Shown here one piece after another: positions 8,878 to 17,463 of a stretch of 57,779 nucleotides of DNA. Source of the DNA: a bacterium (GTDB taxonomy: Bacteria; Bacillota_I; Bacilli_A; RF39; UBA660); NCBI GenBank assembly GCA_014846175.1, contig RKAV01000062.1:1-57779 (forward strand), written 5' to 3'. Numbering within the stretch: position 1 is the first letter of the stretch; each line of letters starts with the position of its first letter. The position numbers and the translations under genes were made by a program. The notes under the pieces were generated by a model that had not been told where the DNA came from, did not search any database, and worked only from the letters and a program-made list of their open reading frames with translations.

Positions 8878-8914
8878 TGTGGTCAATGACTTGCGTGACC
8901 CGATTATTTTTTTG
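8878..8914 (+). repeat. Degenerate copy of the 8780-8827 hairpin
   Basis: The flanks GTGGTCAA and TGACCCGATT plus a T run recur here. The stem has shrunk to GGTCA/TGACC around ATGACTTGCG. It looks like a duplicated terminator with most of the stem deleted. Confidence 0.55.
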
Positions 8915-9075
8915 CTTTCAATATGTTAATTTATCATATATATTGTATCTATAAGTATGATATGATAGGTTGCTATAAATGTTATAGTAGGGTAATCTTT
9001 TATGAAGTGTACTTAGCTGATTAATTTAGATCTCTATGGTTAGAATGGTAATTAATATAGGTATTGAAATATTAT

Positions 9076-9095
9076 AGTAGTAAACTACTTTTTTT
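9076..9095 (+). terminator. Hairpin with T run
   Basis: AGTAGT-AA-ACTACT followed by seven T, with no gene directly upstream; it could end a short RNA or late read-through. Confidence 0.55.
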
Positions 9096-9143
9096 CTTTG
9101 CTAAATTATGTTACCATATAATAGTAAAGATAGAGGTGATATT

Positions 9144-9308
9144 ATGCGTTTAGGAATGATTTTATTATTCTTCCTTTTATATCTAGGAATAATATTTTTA
9201 AGTGTTATGGGATTTAAGAAAAAAAATAAGAAGTTAAAAATTGTAGGTATTTCCTTATTAGTGCTTGCAATTATATTTACAACTATAATCGTTATTATAT
9301 ATGGTTAA
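9144..9308 (+). CDS. Small two-helix membrane protein
   Basis: A 54-residue protein with two hydrophobic helices (about residues 2-21 and 34-53) separated by a short lysine-rich loop (FKKKNKKLK), so both ends should face outward with the loop in the cytoplasm. Start ATG 9144 is preceded by AGAGGTG at good spacing; an in-frame ATG at 9108 has no such site. No family recognised. It stands alone between a terminator and the pflB promoter. Confidence 0.65.
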   Translation: MRLGMILLFFLLYLGIIFLSVMGFKKKNKKLKIVGISLLVLAIIFTTIIVIIYG

Positions 9309-9344
9309 TTATTTGGTAAAATATTGTAAATTTTTCTAAGATAT

Positions 9345-9374
9345 TTGAGTAAGAAACTTGATACATGATATACT
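9345..9374 (+). promoter_or_regulatory. Promoter of pflB
   Basis: TTGAGT (9345-9350), 18-base spacer, TATACT (9369-9374), ahead of the AGGAGGT site of pflB. Confidence 0.65.
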
Positions 9375-9396
9375 ATAGAAGTAGGAGGTATGAAAG

Positions 9397-11634
9397 ATGA
9401 AAGAAGAATGGAAAGGCTTTAATGAAGGAGCTTGGACAAAAGAAATTAATGTAAATGATTTCATTAAGAAAAACTATAAGAAGTATGAAGGTGATGAAAG
9501 CTTTTTAGTAGGACCAACTGATAAAACTAAAAGAGTTTTAAAAGTCTATGATGATATGTGTAAAGAAGAAGTTAAAAAACATGTTATTGATATAGATACA
9601 GTACATCCTGCTGGAATTAATGCTTTTAAACCTGGATATATATCAGAAGATGATGATGTAATTGTTGGACTTCAAACTGATGAATTAGGTAAAAGAGAAA
9701 TTGTTCCTAAAGGTGGAATAAAGATGGTTTATCAGGAGTTAGAAGCTTATGGTTATAAGATGGATTCTACTCTTGAACATTTTATAAAAGATACTAATCT
9801 TGTTAAGACTCATAATGATGGAGTATTTGATGCTTATACAACTGAAATTAGACGTGCTCGTCATAATAAGTTATTAACAGGACTTCCTGATGCTTATGGA
9901 CGTGGAAGAATAATAGGTGACTATAGAAGAGTAGCATTATATGGTATTGATTATTTAATGGAACAGAAGAAAAATGACTGGGATAACATGAAGATAACAG
10001 TTATGGATGATGAAACTATTAGACTTCGTGAAGAAATATCAATGCAGTATAGAGCCTTGAATGAAATTAAAGAAATGGCTAAGAGTTATGGATTTGATAT
10101 TTCAGGGCCAGCTAAGAATGCTAAAGAAGCAGTACAATGGACATATTTTGGTTATTTAGCTGCTATTAAAGAAAATAATGGTGCTGCAATGAGTTTAGGT
10201 AGAGTAGATGCTTTCTTTGATATATACTTTGAAAGAGATTTAGCAAATGGTACTCTAACTGAAAGTGATGTTCAAGAAATAGTTGATCAATTTGTTATTA
10301 AACTAAGAGCAGCAAGACATTTAAGAACACCAGAATATGATGAATTATTCTCAGGTGATCCTACTTGGGTTACTTGTTCATTAGGTGGTATGACTAATGA
10401 AGGAGAAACATTAGTTAATAAGACAAGTTTCAGAATTGTTCATACCCTAGAGAACTTAGAGAGTGCCCCTGAACCTAATATGACTGTTTTATGGGCTGAT
10501 AAGTTACCAGAGTCTTGGAAGAAATATTGTGCTAAAGTAAGTATTGCTACTGACTCTATTCAATATGAAAATGATGATGTAATGCGTCCATCTATGGGTG
10601 ATGATTATGGTATAGCTTGTTGTGTATCAGCCATGAGACTTGGTAAAGATATGCAATTCTTTGGAGCTCGTTGTAATCTTGCTAAGACTTTGTTATATGC
10701 CCTAAATGGTGGCGTTGATGAAGTAAGACGTGATTTAGTTATTCCTGGTTTTGAAAAGATGACTGATGAAGTACTTGATTATGATAAGGTAAAAGATGCT
10801 TACTATAAGATGATGCATGAAGTAGCAAGAATCTATTCTGATGCTATGAATATTATTCACTACATGCATGATAAGTATGCTTATGAAGCTGGTCAAATGG
10901 CTCTACATGATACTTATGTTAATAGATTAATGGCTTATGGTGTAGCTGGATTTTCAGTAGCAGTAGATTCATTATCAGCTATTAAATATGCTAAAGTAAA
11001 ACCAATTAGAGATGAAGATGGTATAACTGTTGATTTTGAAATTGAAGGAGATTATCCTAAATTCGGTAATGATGATGATAGAGTAGATGACATTGCTAAA
11101 GAAATAATTAATAAATTCTATGAAGAGTTATGTCTACATCCTTGTTATAGAAAAGCTCATCCAACATTATCTATTTTAACTATCACTTCAAATGTAGTAT
11201 ATGGTTCTAATACAGGAGCTACTCCAGATGGTAGAAAAGCAGGTGTTGCCTTTGCTCCAGGAGCTAACCCAATGCATGGAAGAGATTCATCTGGTGCTAT
11301 AGCATCTCTTAACTCAGTAGCAAAATTAGATTGGGCTAATTGTTGTCGTGATGGTATTTCTAATACATTCTCAATCGTTCCTAATACTTTAGGACATAGT
11401 GAAGAAGAACGTATTGAAAACTTAGTATCATTACTAGATGGTTACTTTATTCAAGGAGCACATCACTTAAATGTAAACGTTTTAAACCGTGAGACATTAA
11501 TTGATGCTATGAATAATCCTGATAAATATCCACTACTTACAATCCGTGTTTCTGGTTATGCAGTTAGATTTAATAAACTTACAAGAAAGCAACAAGAGGA
11601 AGTAATTGCAAGAACTTTCCATGAGAAAATGTAA
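9397..11634 (+). CDS. pflB: Formate C-acetyltransferase (pyruvate formate-lyase)
   Basis: Glycyl-radical enzyme converting pyruvate and CoA to acetyl-CoA and formate in anaerobic fermentation. The 745-residue length is normal. The adjacent catalytic cysteines are in GIACCVSAMRLGK, and the radical glycine loop near the C-terminus reads RVSGYAVRFNKL. AGGAGG lies eight bases before ATG 9397; an ATG at 9390 is out of frame. The activating enzyme gene begins immediately after its TAA. It indicates an anaerobic, mixed-acid type metabolism. Codon use includes more GAT/CGT codons than the neighbours, as expected for a highly expressed gene. Confidence 0.98.
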   Translation: MKEEWKGFNEGAWTKEINVNDFIKKNYKKYEGDESFLVGPTDKTKRVLKVYDDMCKEEVKKHVIDIDTVHPAGINAFKPGYISEDDDVIVGLQTDELGKREIVPKGGIKMVYQELEAYGYKMDSTLEHFIKDTNLVKTHNDGVFDAYTTEIRRARHNKLLTGLPDAYGRGRIIGDYRRVALYGIDYLMEQKKNDWDNMKITVMDDETIRLREEISMQYRALNEIKEMAKSYGFDISGPAKNAKEAVQWTYFGYLAAIKENNGAAMSLGRVDAFFDIYFERDLANGTLTESDVQEIVDQFVIKLRAARHLRTPEYDELFSGDPTWVTCSLGGMTNEGETLVNKTSFRIVHTLENLESAPEPNMTVLWADKLPESWKKYCAKVSIATDSIQYENDDVMRPSMGDDYGIACCVSAMRLGKDMQFFGARCNLAKTLLYALNGGVDEVRRDLVIPGFEKMTDEVLDYDKVKDAYYKMMHEVARIYSDAMNIIHYMHDKYAYEAGQMALHDTYVNRLMAYGVAGFSVAVDSLSAIKYAKVKPIRDEDGITVDFEIEGDYPKFGNDDDRVDDIAKEIINKFYEELCLHPCYRKAHPTLSILTITSNVVYGSNTGATPDGRKAGVAFAPGANPMHGRDSSGAIASLNSVAKLDWANCCRDGISNTFSIVPNTLGHSEEERIENLVSLLDGYFIQGAHHLNVNVLNRETLIDAMNNPDKYPLLTIRVSGYAVRFNKLTRKQQEEVIARTFHEKM

Positions 11635-12357
11635 ATGACTGGTGCAATCGATTCTATTGAAACATTTGGACTTGTAGATGGACCGGGTATTAGAACAGTT
11701 GTCTTTTTAACAGGTTGTCGTCTTCGTTGTCTTTACTGTCATAATCCAGAAATGTGGGTTAAAAGAGAAGATAATATTACTAGTGATGAACTTGTTAAGA
11801 AAGTTTTAAGAAGTAAACCATATTTTAAAAGAAATTCTGGAGGGGTAACTTTCTCTGGAGGAGAACCCCTTCTTCAAATTGAGTTTCTAACTGATGTTTG
11901 TAAAAAATTAAAGAAGGAAGATATTCATATCGCTTTAGATACTTGTGGAGTAGGAAAAGGCGATTATGATGAAATTCTTAGTCTTGTTGATTTAATATTA
12001 TTTGATGTTAAGTTTACTACAAGAGAAGGTTATAAACATTTAACAGGTAGAGAAATGGATGACTCTTTGAAATTTATTGAAGCGATGAATAAAAGTGGTA
12101 AACCAGTTTGGATTAGACAAGTAGTTGTACCTGGTATGATGGATAGTGAAGAATATATTGACTCATTAGTAGAATATTTAAAAAAGATTGATAATGTGGA
12201 AAGAGTAGAGTTTTTACCGTTCCATCACATGGGATTTTCTAAATATGAAGAGTTAGGTATAAATAATCCATTAAAAGATGTACCACCAATGGACGTTGAT
12301 AAATGTAATGAATTACAAGAACTATTTATGAAAAAATATAGAAGACTTACTAAATGA
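11635..12357 (+). CDS. pflA: Pyruvate formate-lyase activating enzyme
   Basis: Radical-SAM protein that abstracts hydrogen from the glycine of PflB to create the glycyl radical. The 4Fe-4S motif is CRLRCLYC (CxxxCxxC) near residue 30, and FSGGEPLLQ is the usual SAM-binding strand. Length 240 is typical. The ATG directly abuts the pflB TAA, so translation is probably coupled. It ends in TGA inside a terminator stem. Confidence 0.97.
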   Translation: MTGAIDSIETFGLVDGPGIRTVVFLTGCRLRCLYCHNPEMWVKREDNITSDELVKKVLRSKPYFKRNSGGVTFSGGEPLLQIEFLTDVCKKLKKEDIHIALDTCGVGKGDYDEILSLVDLILFDVKFTTREGYKHLTGREMDDSLKFIEAMNKSGKPVWIRQVVVPGMMDSEEYIDSLVEYLKKIDNVERVEFLPFHHMGFSKYEELGINNPLKDVPPMDVDKCNELQELFMKKYRRLTK

Positions 12358-12369
12358 AGTCTTCTTTTT
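12340..12369 (+). terminator. Terminator of pflBA
   Basis: AGAAGACTT (12340-12348) pairs with AAGTCTTCT (12357-12365), then T. It overlaps the pflA stop and abuts the convergent zinc-ribbon gene. Confidence 0.8.
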
Positions 12370-12643
12370 AATATAAAATTAGATAATATTTAATTATTAA
12401 TAAAATAGTTTGTACTAGAAATCCAATCCATGAACATACATTAGCAGTTTTAGCAGCTTTTGGATTTGACTTTTTAAAGACATAGTATAAAACTGCTCCC
12501 ACTATCGGCATGGTTAATCCTATTATAGCACAAATAATGTTTGTAATATCACTTTCATCAGTATTATTAATTAACCTATTTCCACACTGATGACAAAAAG
12601 TATCACCTTCATTTAATTTGGCTCCACACTTTGTACAGTACAT
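12368..12643 (-). CDS. Zinc-ribbon membrane protein
   Basis: A 91-residue protein opening with a zinc ribbon: CTKC at residues 3-6 and CHQC at about 17-20. Two hydrophobic segments follow, about 36-56 and 70-90. Such proteins are common, small and mostly uncharacterised. The start is supported by AAAGGAG just upstream on the minus strand. It shares orientation with the upstream lipoprotein gene, 19 bases away, and may be its operon partner. Confidence 0.8.
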   Translation of the reverse strand: MYCTKCGAKLNEGDTFCHQCGNRLINNTDESDITNIICAIIGLTMPIVGAVLYYVFKKSNPKAAKTANVCSWIGFLVQTILLIIKYYLILY

Positions 12644-12662
12644 ATTTAACTCCTTTCCAAAA

Positions 12663-13082
12663 TTAATAAGCTGTTATTTTGTGAAAATTACAGTGATTTA
12701 TTTTTATATCTTCTGAAAACATATCGATTGTAGAAAATCTCCATGTTTCTTTTCCTAAAAGATTATTTGTATTATCTATTGCTGTCCCAAGATTATTACC
12801 AGCATCATCATAACAAATGAATTCAATTTCTACATATTGATAATCTTTGTTATTGTTATTTGTAACAGTACCTTCTATACGGTGCAATCCTAATTCATCA
12901 GTATACTCATTTGTTATTTCGTGTGTAAAATTATCTTCAGTATTACTATTGAAATCAGTGTTTATTATTGGATTTGAACTTTCCTCATCAAAAAAGTCTT
13001 TCCTTTCACTACTGCATCCAGTTAGGGTTAATAACAAAATAAAAATAACGGTTATTGATATAAAAATGTTTTGTTTTTTCAT
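12663..13082 (-). CDS. Lipoprotein with FxLyD-like domain
   Basis: About 139 residues. The N-terminus has lysines, a hydrophobic core and a lipobox LTGCSS, so it should be lipid-anchored outside the cell. After an acidic linker the C-terminal ~80 residues (GLHRIEGTVTNNNNKDYQYVEIEFICYDDAG) have the pattern of FxLyD beta-sandwich domains. I placed the start at 13082 because the AAAGGAG site lies between it and the longer ORF's first ATG. Function unknown. Confidence 0.8.
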   Translation of the reverse strand: MKKQNIFISITVIFILLLTLTGCSSERKDFFDEESSNPIINTDFNSNTEDNFTHEITNEYTDELGLHRIEGTVTNNNNKDYQYVEIEFICYDDAGNNLGTAIDNTNNLLGKETWRFSTIDMFSEDIKINHCNFHKITAY

Positions 13083-13187
13083 GTTAACTCCTTTCAATTT
13101 TAATTATAGCATACAAACTTCTACTAGGCGACATATTTTTTTTGATAATTGTGGAATAATGTCTTTATGGAAAGGAAGTTGACTTCT

Positions 13188-13427
13188 ATGAGTAGATATT
13201 CAAAACATAATTTATCAATTCAGGTAAGAAAAAACATTAGAAAATATCGTCTTATTAGAAGTTATACCTTGCAAGAATTAGCAGATATGACTAATTTAAC
13301 TCATGGTTATGTTAGAGATTTGGAATGTTTGTCCATAGATAAAACTCCAACTTTAGAAACGATTGGTAAATTTGCTGATGCTTTAGAAATTGATATAAGA
13401 CAATTGTTTGATGACGTTGAAGTTTAA
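13188..13427 (+). CDS. XRE-family transcriptional regulator
   Basis: A 79-residue protein consisting almost wholly of a Cro/C1-type helix-turn-helix. The recognition part is YTLQELADMTNLTHGYVRDLE, followed by PTLETIGKFADALEIDIRQLF. The start at 13188 is chosen because AAAGGAAG precedes it at correct spacing; the ORF can be extended 13 codons upstream without a better site. It lies divergent from the lipoprotein gene and could regulate it (inference). Confidence 0.85.
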   Translation: MSRYSKHNLSIQVRKNIRKYRLIRSYTLQELADMTNLTHGYVRDLECLSIDKTPTLETIGKFADALEIDIRQLFDDVEV

Positions 13428-13464
13428 AAAAGTCAATTTAGGTATTCCCTTTTAAAAGTAAATG

Positions 13465-13473
13465 TGCTATACT
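13465..13473 (+). promoter_or_regulatory. Extended -10 promoter of tRNA-Lys
   Basis: TGC plus TATACT (13468-13473), 20 bases before the tRNA 5' end. The -35 region is only weakly matched (TTTTAA). Confidence 0.55.
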
Positions 13474-13493
13474 AACGTAGTAAATCAATTCAT

Positions 13494-13569
13494 GGGCTGT
13501 TAGCTCAGTTGGTAGAGCAACTGACTCTTAATCAGTGGGTCTAGGGTTCGAATCCCTAACAGCCCACCA
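13494..13569 (+). tRNA. tRNA-Lys (CTT)
   Basis: Cloverleaf with acceptor GGGCTGT/ACAGCCC, anticodon loop TCTTAAT within CTGAC...CAGT (anticodon CTT), T loop GGTTCGAATCC and encoded CCA (13567-13569). Confidence 0.96.
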
Positions 13570-13585
13570 TGTATTGTAATTAAAG

Positions 13586-13609
13586 CTCTATTTAAAATAG
13601 AGTTTTTTT
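13586..13609 (+). terminator. Terminator after tRNA-Lys
   Basis: CTCTAT-TTAAA-ATAGAG followed by seven T. Confidence 0.8.
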
Positions 13610-13637
13610 GTTAGATTATTATAGTAGGAGGGAAAAT

Positions 13638-14291
13638 ATGTTGGACAAATATAACTTAACTAAAAAAGAAAATGTTTTTTTAGCTAAGAAGGTACTAGTA
13701 TCTAGTATTTATAATAGTGCAAAGTTAGAAGGGATAAATACAACTTATCCAGATACAAAAACTATTCTAGATGGAGCCAATGTTCCTTCATTAAGATTGG
13801 ATGAGATTAATTGTATTTTAAATTTAAGGGATGCTTGGAATTTTGTTCTCTCTAATATAGATGAAGCCATAACCCTTGATTTTATATGCAAAATTAATTC
13901 ATTTGTTTCAAGAAATGAGTCATTGGAGTGGGGAGTACTTAGAACAGGAAAAGTCGGTATAAATGGTGTTGATTATATTCCAGATATACCGAATGAAGCA
14001 AAAATAATTGCCGATATAAAAAATATTATGGAAGAGAAGAACATAACTAGAAGAAGCTTAGTACTTATGCTTTATTTGATGCGTACACAGGTTTTTTGGG
14101 ATGGTAATAAGAGAACCAGTATGATAGTAGCTAATAAGATTATGATAGAAAATGGTTGTGGAGTCATTACTATTAAAGAGGAATATTTTAAGGAATTTAA
14201 TAGTTTACTTACAGAATACTATAATACTAATAAAATGGAATCTCTACTTAAATTTTTATACAATAATTGTATTTTTGGAATGGAAATATAG
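13638..14291 (+). CDS. Fic-domain-like protein, catalytic His replaced by Gln
   Basis: A 217-residue Fic-fold protein. Fic enzymes usually transfer AMP to target proteins using the motif HxFx(D/E)GNxxR. Here the motif reads QVFWDGNKRT at residues 151-160, with Gln151 where the catalytic His belongs. Near the N-terminus the helix SAKLEG (27-32) matches the inhibitory (S/T)xxxE(G/N) motif of auto-inhibited Fic proteins. The phosphate-binding DGNKR is intact, so nucleotide binding may persist while AMPylation is doubtful. The start at 13638 follows GGAGGGAAAAT. It has no antitoxin partner gene beside it. It could be an inactive regulator or use other chemistry. Confidence 0.8.
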   Translation: MLDKYNLTKKENVFLAKKVLVSSIYNSAKLEGINTTYPDTKTILDGANVPSLRLDEINCILNLRDAWNFVLSNIDEAITLDFICKINSFVSRNESLEWGVLRTGKVGINGVDYIPDIPNEAKIIADIKNIMEEKNITRRSLVLMLYLMRTQVFWDGNKRTSMIVANKIMIENGCGVITIKEEYFKEFNSLLTEYYNTNKMESLLKFLYNNCIFGMEI

Positions 14292-14310
14292 AGTATGGTT
14301 TATTAACATT

Positions 14311-14338
14311 AAAAGTGCACCTGTTATGCACTTTTTAT
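14311..14338 (+). terminator. Terminator after Fic-like gene
   Basis: AAAAGTGCA (14311-14319) pairs with TGCACTTTT (14327-14335), followed by T-rich sequence. Confidence 0.85.
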
Positions 14339-14358
14339 TTTAAAATAGCAAAAAACTA

Positions 14359-14386
14359 TTGACGAACATATTTTCTATGGTATAAT
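14359..14386 (+). promoter_or_regulatory. Promoter of 14.4-15.6 kb genes
   Basis: TTGACG (14359-14364), 16-base spacer, TATAAT (14381-14386). Confidence 0.75.
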
Positions 14387-14428
14387 AATCCTACTTGAAA
14401 AAAATATATAAAAGAAAGGAAGAAAAAT

Positions 14429-14752
14429 ATGGAAGAAATAATAATGACAAAATTTTTAGCCTATAAGAGTGGCTTTATAAGTGGAAAGTATGATTTTTTA
14501 GGATCTGTTGTAACTAATCAAGCTATGATTAATGTAAATGTTTCGGAAGATTCAATTAAAGAAGGCTGGTTTCTATTCGGTTATACTGATGCTATAGAGT
14601 TTTATGAAGATAGATTTAGTAAAGGACTAGATATTCGTAATATAAGAACAAATGATGTTGTTAAAGATTTATATGCTAAAAGAGTTACTGATTATAATGT
14701 AACTAATAAAGAAAATGTTCCTATCTGTAAATTTAAAATTAAGAAATTATAA
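14429..14752 (+). CDS. Hypothetical protein
   Basis: A 107-residue soluble protein with no family I recognise. The start is supported by GAAAGGAAG ten bases upstream. The sequence alternates short hydrophobic and charged stretches and has no signal peptide. It is nine bases from the DUF1848 gene and shares its promoter, so a functional link with that iron-sulfur-type protein is possible. Confidence 0.65.
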   Translation: MEEIIMTKFLAYKSGFISGKYDFLGSVVTNQAMINVNVSEDSIKEGWFLFGYTDAIEFYEDRFSKGLDIRNIRTNDVVKDLYAKRVTDYNVTNKENVPICKFKIKKL

Positions 14753-14761
14753 TGGTGGGAA

Positions 14762-15649
14762 ATGATTTTATTTGTAAGTGGTAGAACTGATATAGTAGCT
14801 TTTTATACTCCTTGGTTTATTAATAGATATAAAGAGGGGTATGTTGATGTTAGAAATCCCTTTTATCCTAGTTTAGTAAGTAGAATATATTTTGAAGATG
14901 TAGATTTATTATACTTTTGTACTAAGAATCCTTTACCTATAATCCCTTATCTAAGGGAGTTTAAAAAGAAAGTATTATTTAATGTAACAATAACACCATA
15001 TAAAAATGATATAGAATTAAATGTTCCTAATAAAAGTTTAATAATAGATGGAGTTAAACAAATAGCTGAGATTATTGGTAAAGATAATATTTATATTAGG
15101 TACGACCCAATTTTTCTAAGTAAAAAGTATAATCTTAATTATCATATTAAAGCTTTTGAAAGACTTTGTTCTTTACTAGATGGTTGTACTAATCATATAA
15201 TAATTTCTTTTATAGATGATTATAAGAATGTAAGAAAGAACATGAATAGTTTAAAGATAATTCCTTTTACTAAAGAAGATTATAAAGAAATAGGAGTTAA
15301 TTTTAGTAGAATAGCTAATAAATATAATATTACTTGTCAAACATGTTTTGAAAAAGAAAACTTAGTGGAGTATGGTTTTATCAAAGAAGATTGTCTTAGT
15401 AAAAAACTAGCTTATTCTTTAACTGGTAAGAACTATAAGAAAGGAAAAATGCGAAAAGGAAATCTATGTAATTGTGTTGAAATGGTAGATATTGGTGCTT
15501 ATAATTCTTGTAAACACTTATGTAAATATTGTTATGCTAATTATGATGAAGCAAAAGTTAATGAAAACTATAGAAATCATGATGTAAACTCATCACTATT
15601 AATTGGACATCTTACTGATAAAGATACGATAAAAGTAAGAAAAACATAA
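14762..15649 (+). CDS. DUF1848 family protein
   Basis: A 295-residue protein with the hallmarks of DUF1848: the N-terminal SGRTDIVAFYTPWFINRYKEG, the FCTKNPLPI strand and the C-terminal cysteine cluster CNCVEMVDIGAYNSCKH, LCKYCYANY. The family is thought to be radical-SAM-like and to bind an iron-sulfur cluster through that cluster; its reaction is not established. The start is at an ATG following GGTGGG. It lies in a two-gene unit with the upstream hypothetical gene. Confidence 0.85.
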   Translation: MILFVSGRTDIVAFYTPWFINRYKEGYVDVRNPFYPSLVSRIYFEDVDLLYFCTKNPLPIIPYLREFKKKVLFNVTITPYKNDIELNVPNKSLIIDGVKQIAEIIGKDNIYIRYDPIFLSKKYNLNYHIKAFERLCSLLDGCTNHIIISFIDDYKNVRKNMNSLKIIPFTKEDYKEIGVNFSRIANKYNITCQTCFEKENLVEYGFIKEDCLSKKLAYSLTGKNYKKGKMRKGNLCNCVEMVDIGAYNSCKHLCKYCYANYDEAKVNENYRNHDVNSSLLIGHLTDKDTIKVRKT

Positions 15650-15671
15650 ATATAATTTGGAGGTAAAAACT

Positions 15672-17402
15672 ATGCATGAATTTATAAAGAATATTAAGTG
15701 TATTTGGAAATATGCTAGAAAAGAAAAAAGAGGAATAATTATTTATATAGTATTAAGTTTCTTTAATATAGTTTTTAGTGTTGCTTTTCCATTTGCTTTT
15801 TCAACTATAATAGTTAATCTAACAGATAATAAACTTAATCAAGTAATTTATACTGGTATAGTAATTTTAAGTTTGTGTATTATAGATAATATTTTTTCCT
15901 TTTTTAGAAATAGACTTTATGAAAAAATATTTAGAGAAATTTATATTGATATACAGTCTGATTTAGGAAAAGAGATATTAAAACTAAATAATAAGACTTT
16001 AGAGGAAAATAGTTCTGGTGTATTTATTCAAAGATTAGTTGATGATACTGAAAGTATTTCTACAATCTTTACCGATATGAGTGAATATATTACTGGAATT
16101 GTTTCTAATTTAGGAATAATAGTTAGTTATTTTATATTATGCAAGCCGATGTTTTTCTTTGTTTTATTTGTCCTTTTAGCAAGACTCCTTCTTGAGACAA
16201 AAAGAATAGATAAATATAATAAAAGTGAAAAAGAGTACAAAAAATATAATGATTCAATGACTGGTTTTGCTGGTGAAATAGTTCGTGGTGCAGAGGATAT
16301 TAAAATGTTAAACGGTGAAGTTAGCTTTCTAACAGAACTTAAAGATAGATTTAGAAAATTAAATAATCAAAAGTATGAAATGGAGAATAAAAATTTATCA
16401 TATATTTTTGTAAGATGGTCATTTTCAGATGTATGCAACTTTATAACCCTTTTAATAGTTGTTTCTCAGATAAGAATAAATGCTATTTCAGTAGCAGTCG
16501 GTGTTGTTATTATAAACTTTGGGAGTAGTTATAATAATTTGATACAAAATATTACTTCTTTTCACGAATTAATTAAGGAATTTAATTTATCAGCTTCACG
16601 TGTTTTTGATATATTTGATAATACTAAATATCCAAAAGAAAAGTTTGGTAGTGAGCATCTAACTAAAATTAATGGTGACTTTGAATTTAAAAATGTGACT
16701 TTTAAATACAATACTAAGTTGGTTCTTAATGATTTAAGTTTCAAAGTTAATGCTAATGAAACAGTTGCATTTGTTGGAAAAAGTGGAGCAGGTAAAACAA
16801 CAATCTTTAATCTACTATGCAAAATGTATGATAACTATGATGGAACAATTACGATGGATAGTGTTGATATAAAAAAATTAGATAAAGATACTATCAGAGG
16901 TAATATTACGATTGTTAGTCAAAACCCTTATATCTTTAATATGAGTATTAAAGATAATTTAAAATTAGTAAAAAATGATTTGACAGATGAAGAAATGGTT
17001 GAGGCTTGTAAATTAGCTTGCTTGGATGAATATATTAGTTCTCTACCTAATAAATACGATACAATAGTTGGAGAAGGTGGAGTTAATTTATCAGGTGGTG
17101 AAAAACAAAGACTTGCTATTGCAAGAGCATTTCTTCAAAAGACAGAGATTATCTTATTTGATGAAGCTAGTAGTGCCCTTGATAATGAAACACAGGCAAA
17201 AATACAAAAAGCTATAGACAACTTACAAAAAGATTATACAATTTTAATGATTGCTCACCGTTTATCAACAATTCAGAATGCTGATAGAATATTACTACTT
17301 GATGATGGTAGAATAAAAGCTGAAGGTACCCATAAAGAATTATTAAAAAATAGTAAACTGTATAAAAGTCTTTATGAAAAAGAAATTACTAAGAAAGATT
17401 AG
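15672..17402 (+). CDS. ABC exporter, fused membrane and ATPase domains
   Basis: A 576-residue half-transporter: six predicted membrane helices in residues 1-300, then an ATP-binding domain with Walker A GKSGAGKTT, Q-loop SQNPYIF, signature LSGGEKQR, Walker B IILFDEAS and switch AHRLS. It would work as a homodimer or as a heterodimer with a partner not seen here. Substrate is unknown; relatives export lipids, peptides and drugs. I moved the start from a TTG to ATG 15672 because TTGGAGGT lies exactly before it. Confidence 0.9.
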   Translation: MHEFIKNIKCIWKYARKEKRGIIIYIVLSFFNIVFSVAFPFAFSTIIVNLTDNKLNQVIYTGIVILSLCIIDNIFSFFRNRLYEKIFREIYIDIQSDLGKEILKLNNKTLEENSSGVFIQRLVDDTESISTIFTDMSEYITGIVSNLGIIVSYFILCKPMFFFVLFVLLARLLLETKRIDKYNKSEKEYKKYNDSMTGFAGEIVRGAEDIKMLNGEVSFLTELKDRFRKLNNQKYEMENKNLSYIFVRWSFSDVCNFITLLIVVSQIRINAISVAVGVVIINFGSSYNNLIQNITSFHELIKEFNLSASRVFDIFDNTKYPKEKFGSEHLTKINGDFEFKNVTFKYNTKLVLNDLSFKVNANETVAFVGKSGAGKTTIFNLLCKMYDNYDGTITMDSVDIKKLDKDTIRGNITIVSQNPYIFNMSIKDNLKLVKNDLTDEEMVEACKLACLDEYISSLPNKYDTIVGEGGVNLSGGEKQRLAIARAFLQKTEIILFDEASSALDNETQAKIQKAIDNLQKDYTILMIAHRLSTIQNADRILLLDDGRIKAEGTHKELLKNSKLYKSLYEKEITKKD

Positions 17403-17463
17403 TTATTAGCATCTTTAAATTTTTTTTCAGATGTTTTATAATTAATTAGAAGGTAGGGATTTT

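Larger units (their letters stand above)
8615..9143. other. 529-base gene-free region after surface protein
   Basis: No convincing ORF on either strand. Positions 8618-8672 are much richer in G and C than the surroundings and contain short CGCC/GGCG and CC-GAAA-GG hairpins. A perfect 14-bp terminator follows at 8780-8827 and a degenerate copy of its flanks at 8878-8914. Positions 8915-9075 are AT-rich with a small CTATAA-ATG-TTATAG hairpin near 8972. Then comes a terminator-like hairpin at 9076-9095, so a short untranslated RNA ending there is possible. Confidence 0.5.

Noticed and set aside
8524..8886. Minus-strand 120-codon ORF antisense to the surface-protein end and terminator
   Set aside because: No ribosome binding site, crosses the strong terminator hairpin, and is explained by codon bias of the opposite strand.
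7145..9143. Complete DGR with reverse transcriptase and template here
   Set aside because: No reverse-transcriptase motifs or second copy of the variable region are visible in the window; only a target is proposed.
12847..13182. Plus-strand ORF antisense to the lipoprotein gene
   Set aside because: It overlaps the lipoprotein coding region and has no ribosome binding site; it is a shadow frame.
17403..17463. Magnesium riboswitch before mgtA
   Set aside because: Only about 60 bases separate the genes and they hold a promoter-like box; there is no room for an M-box.
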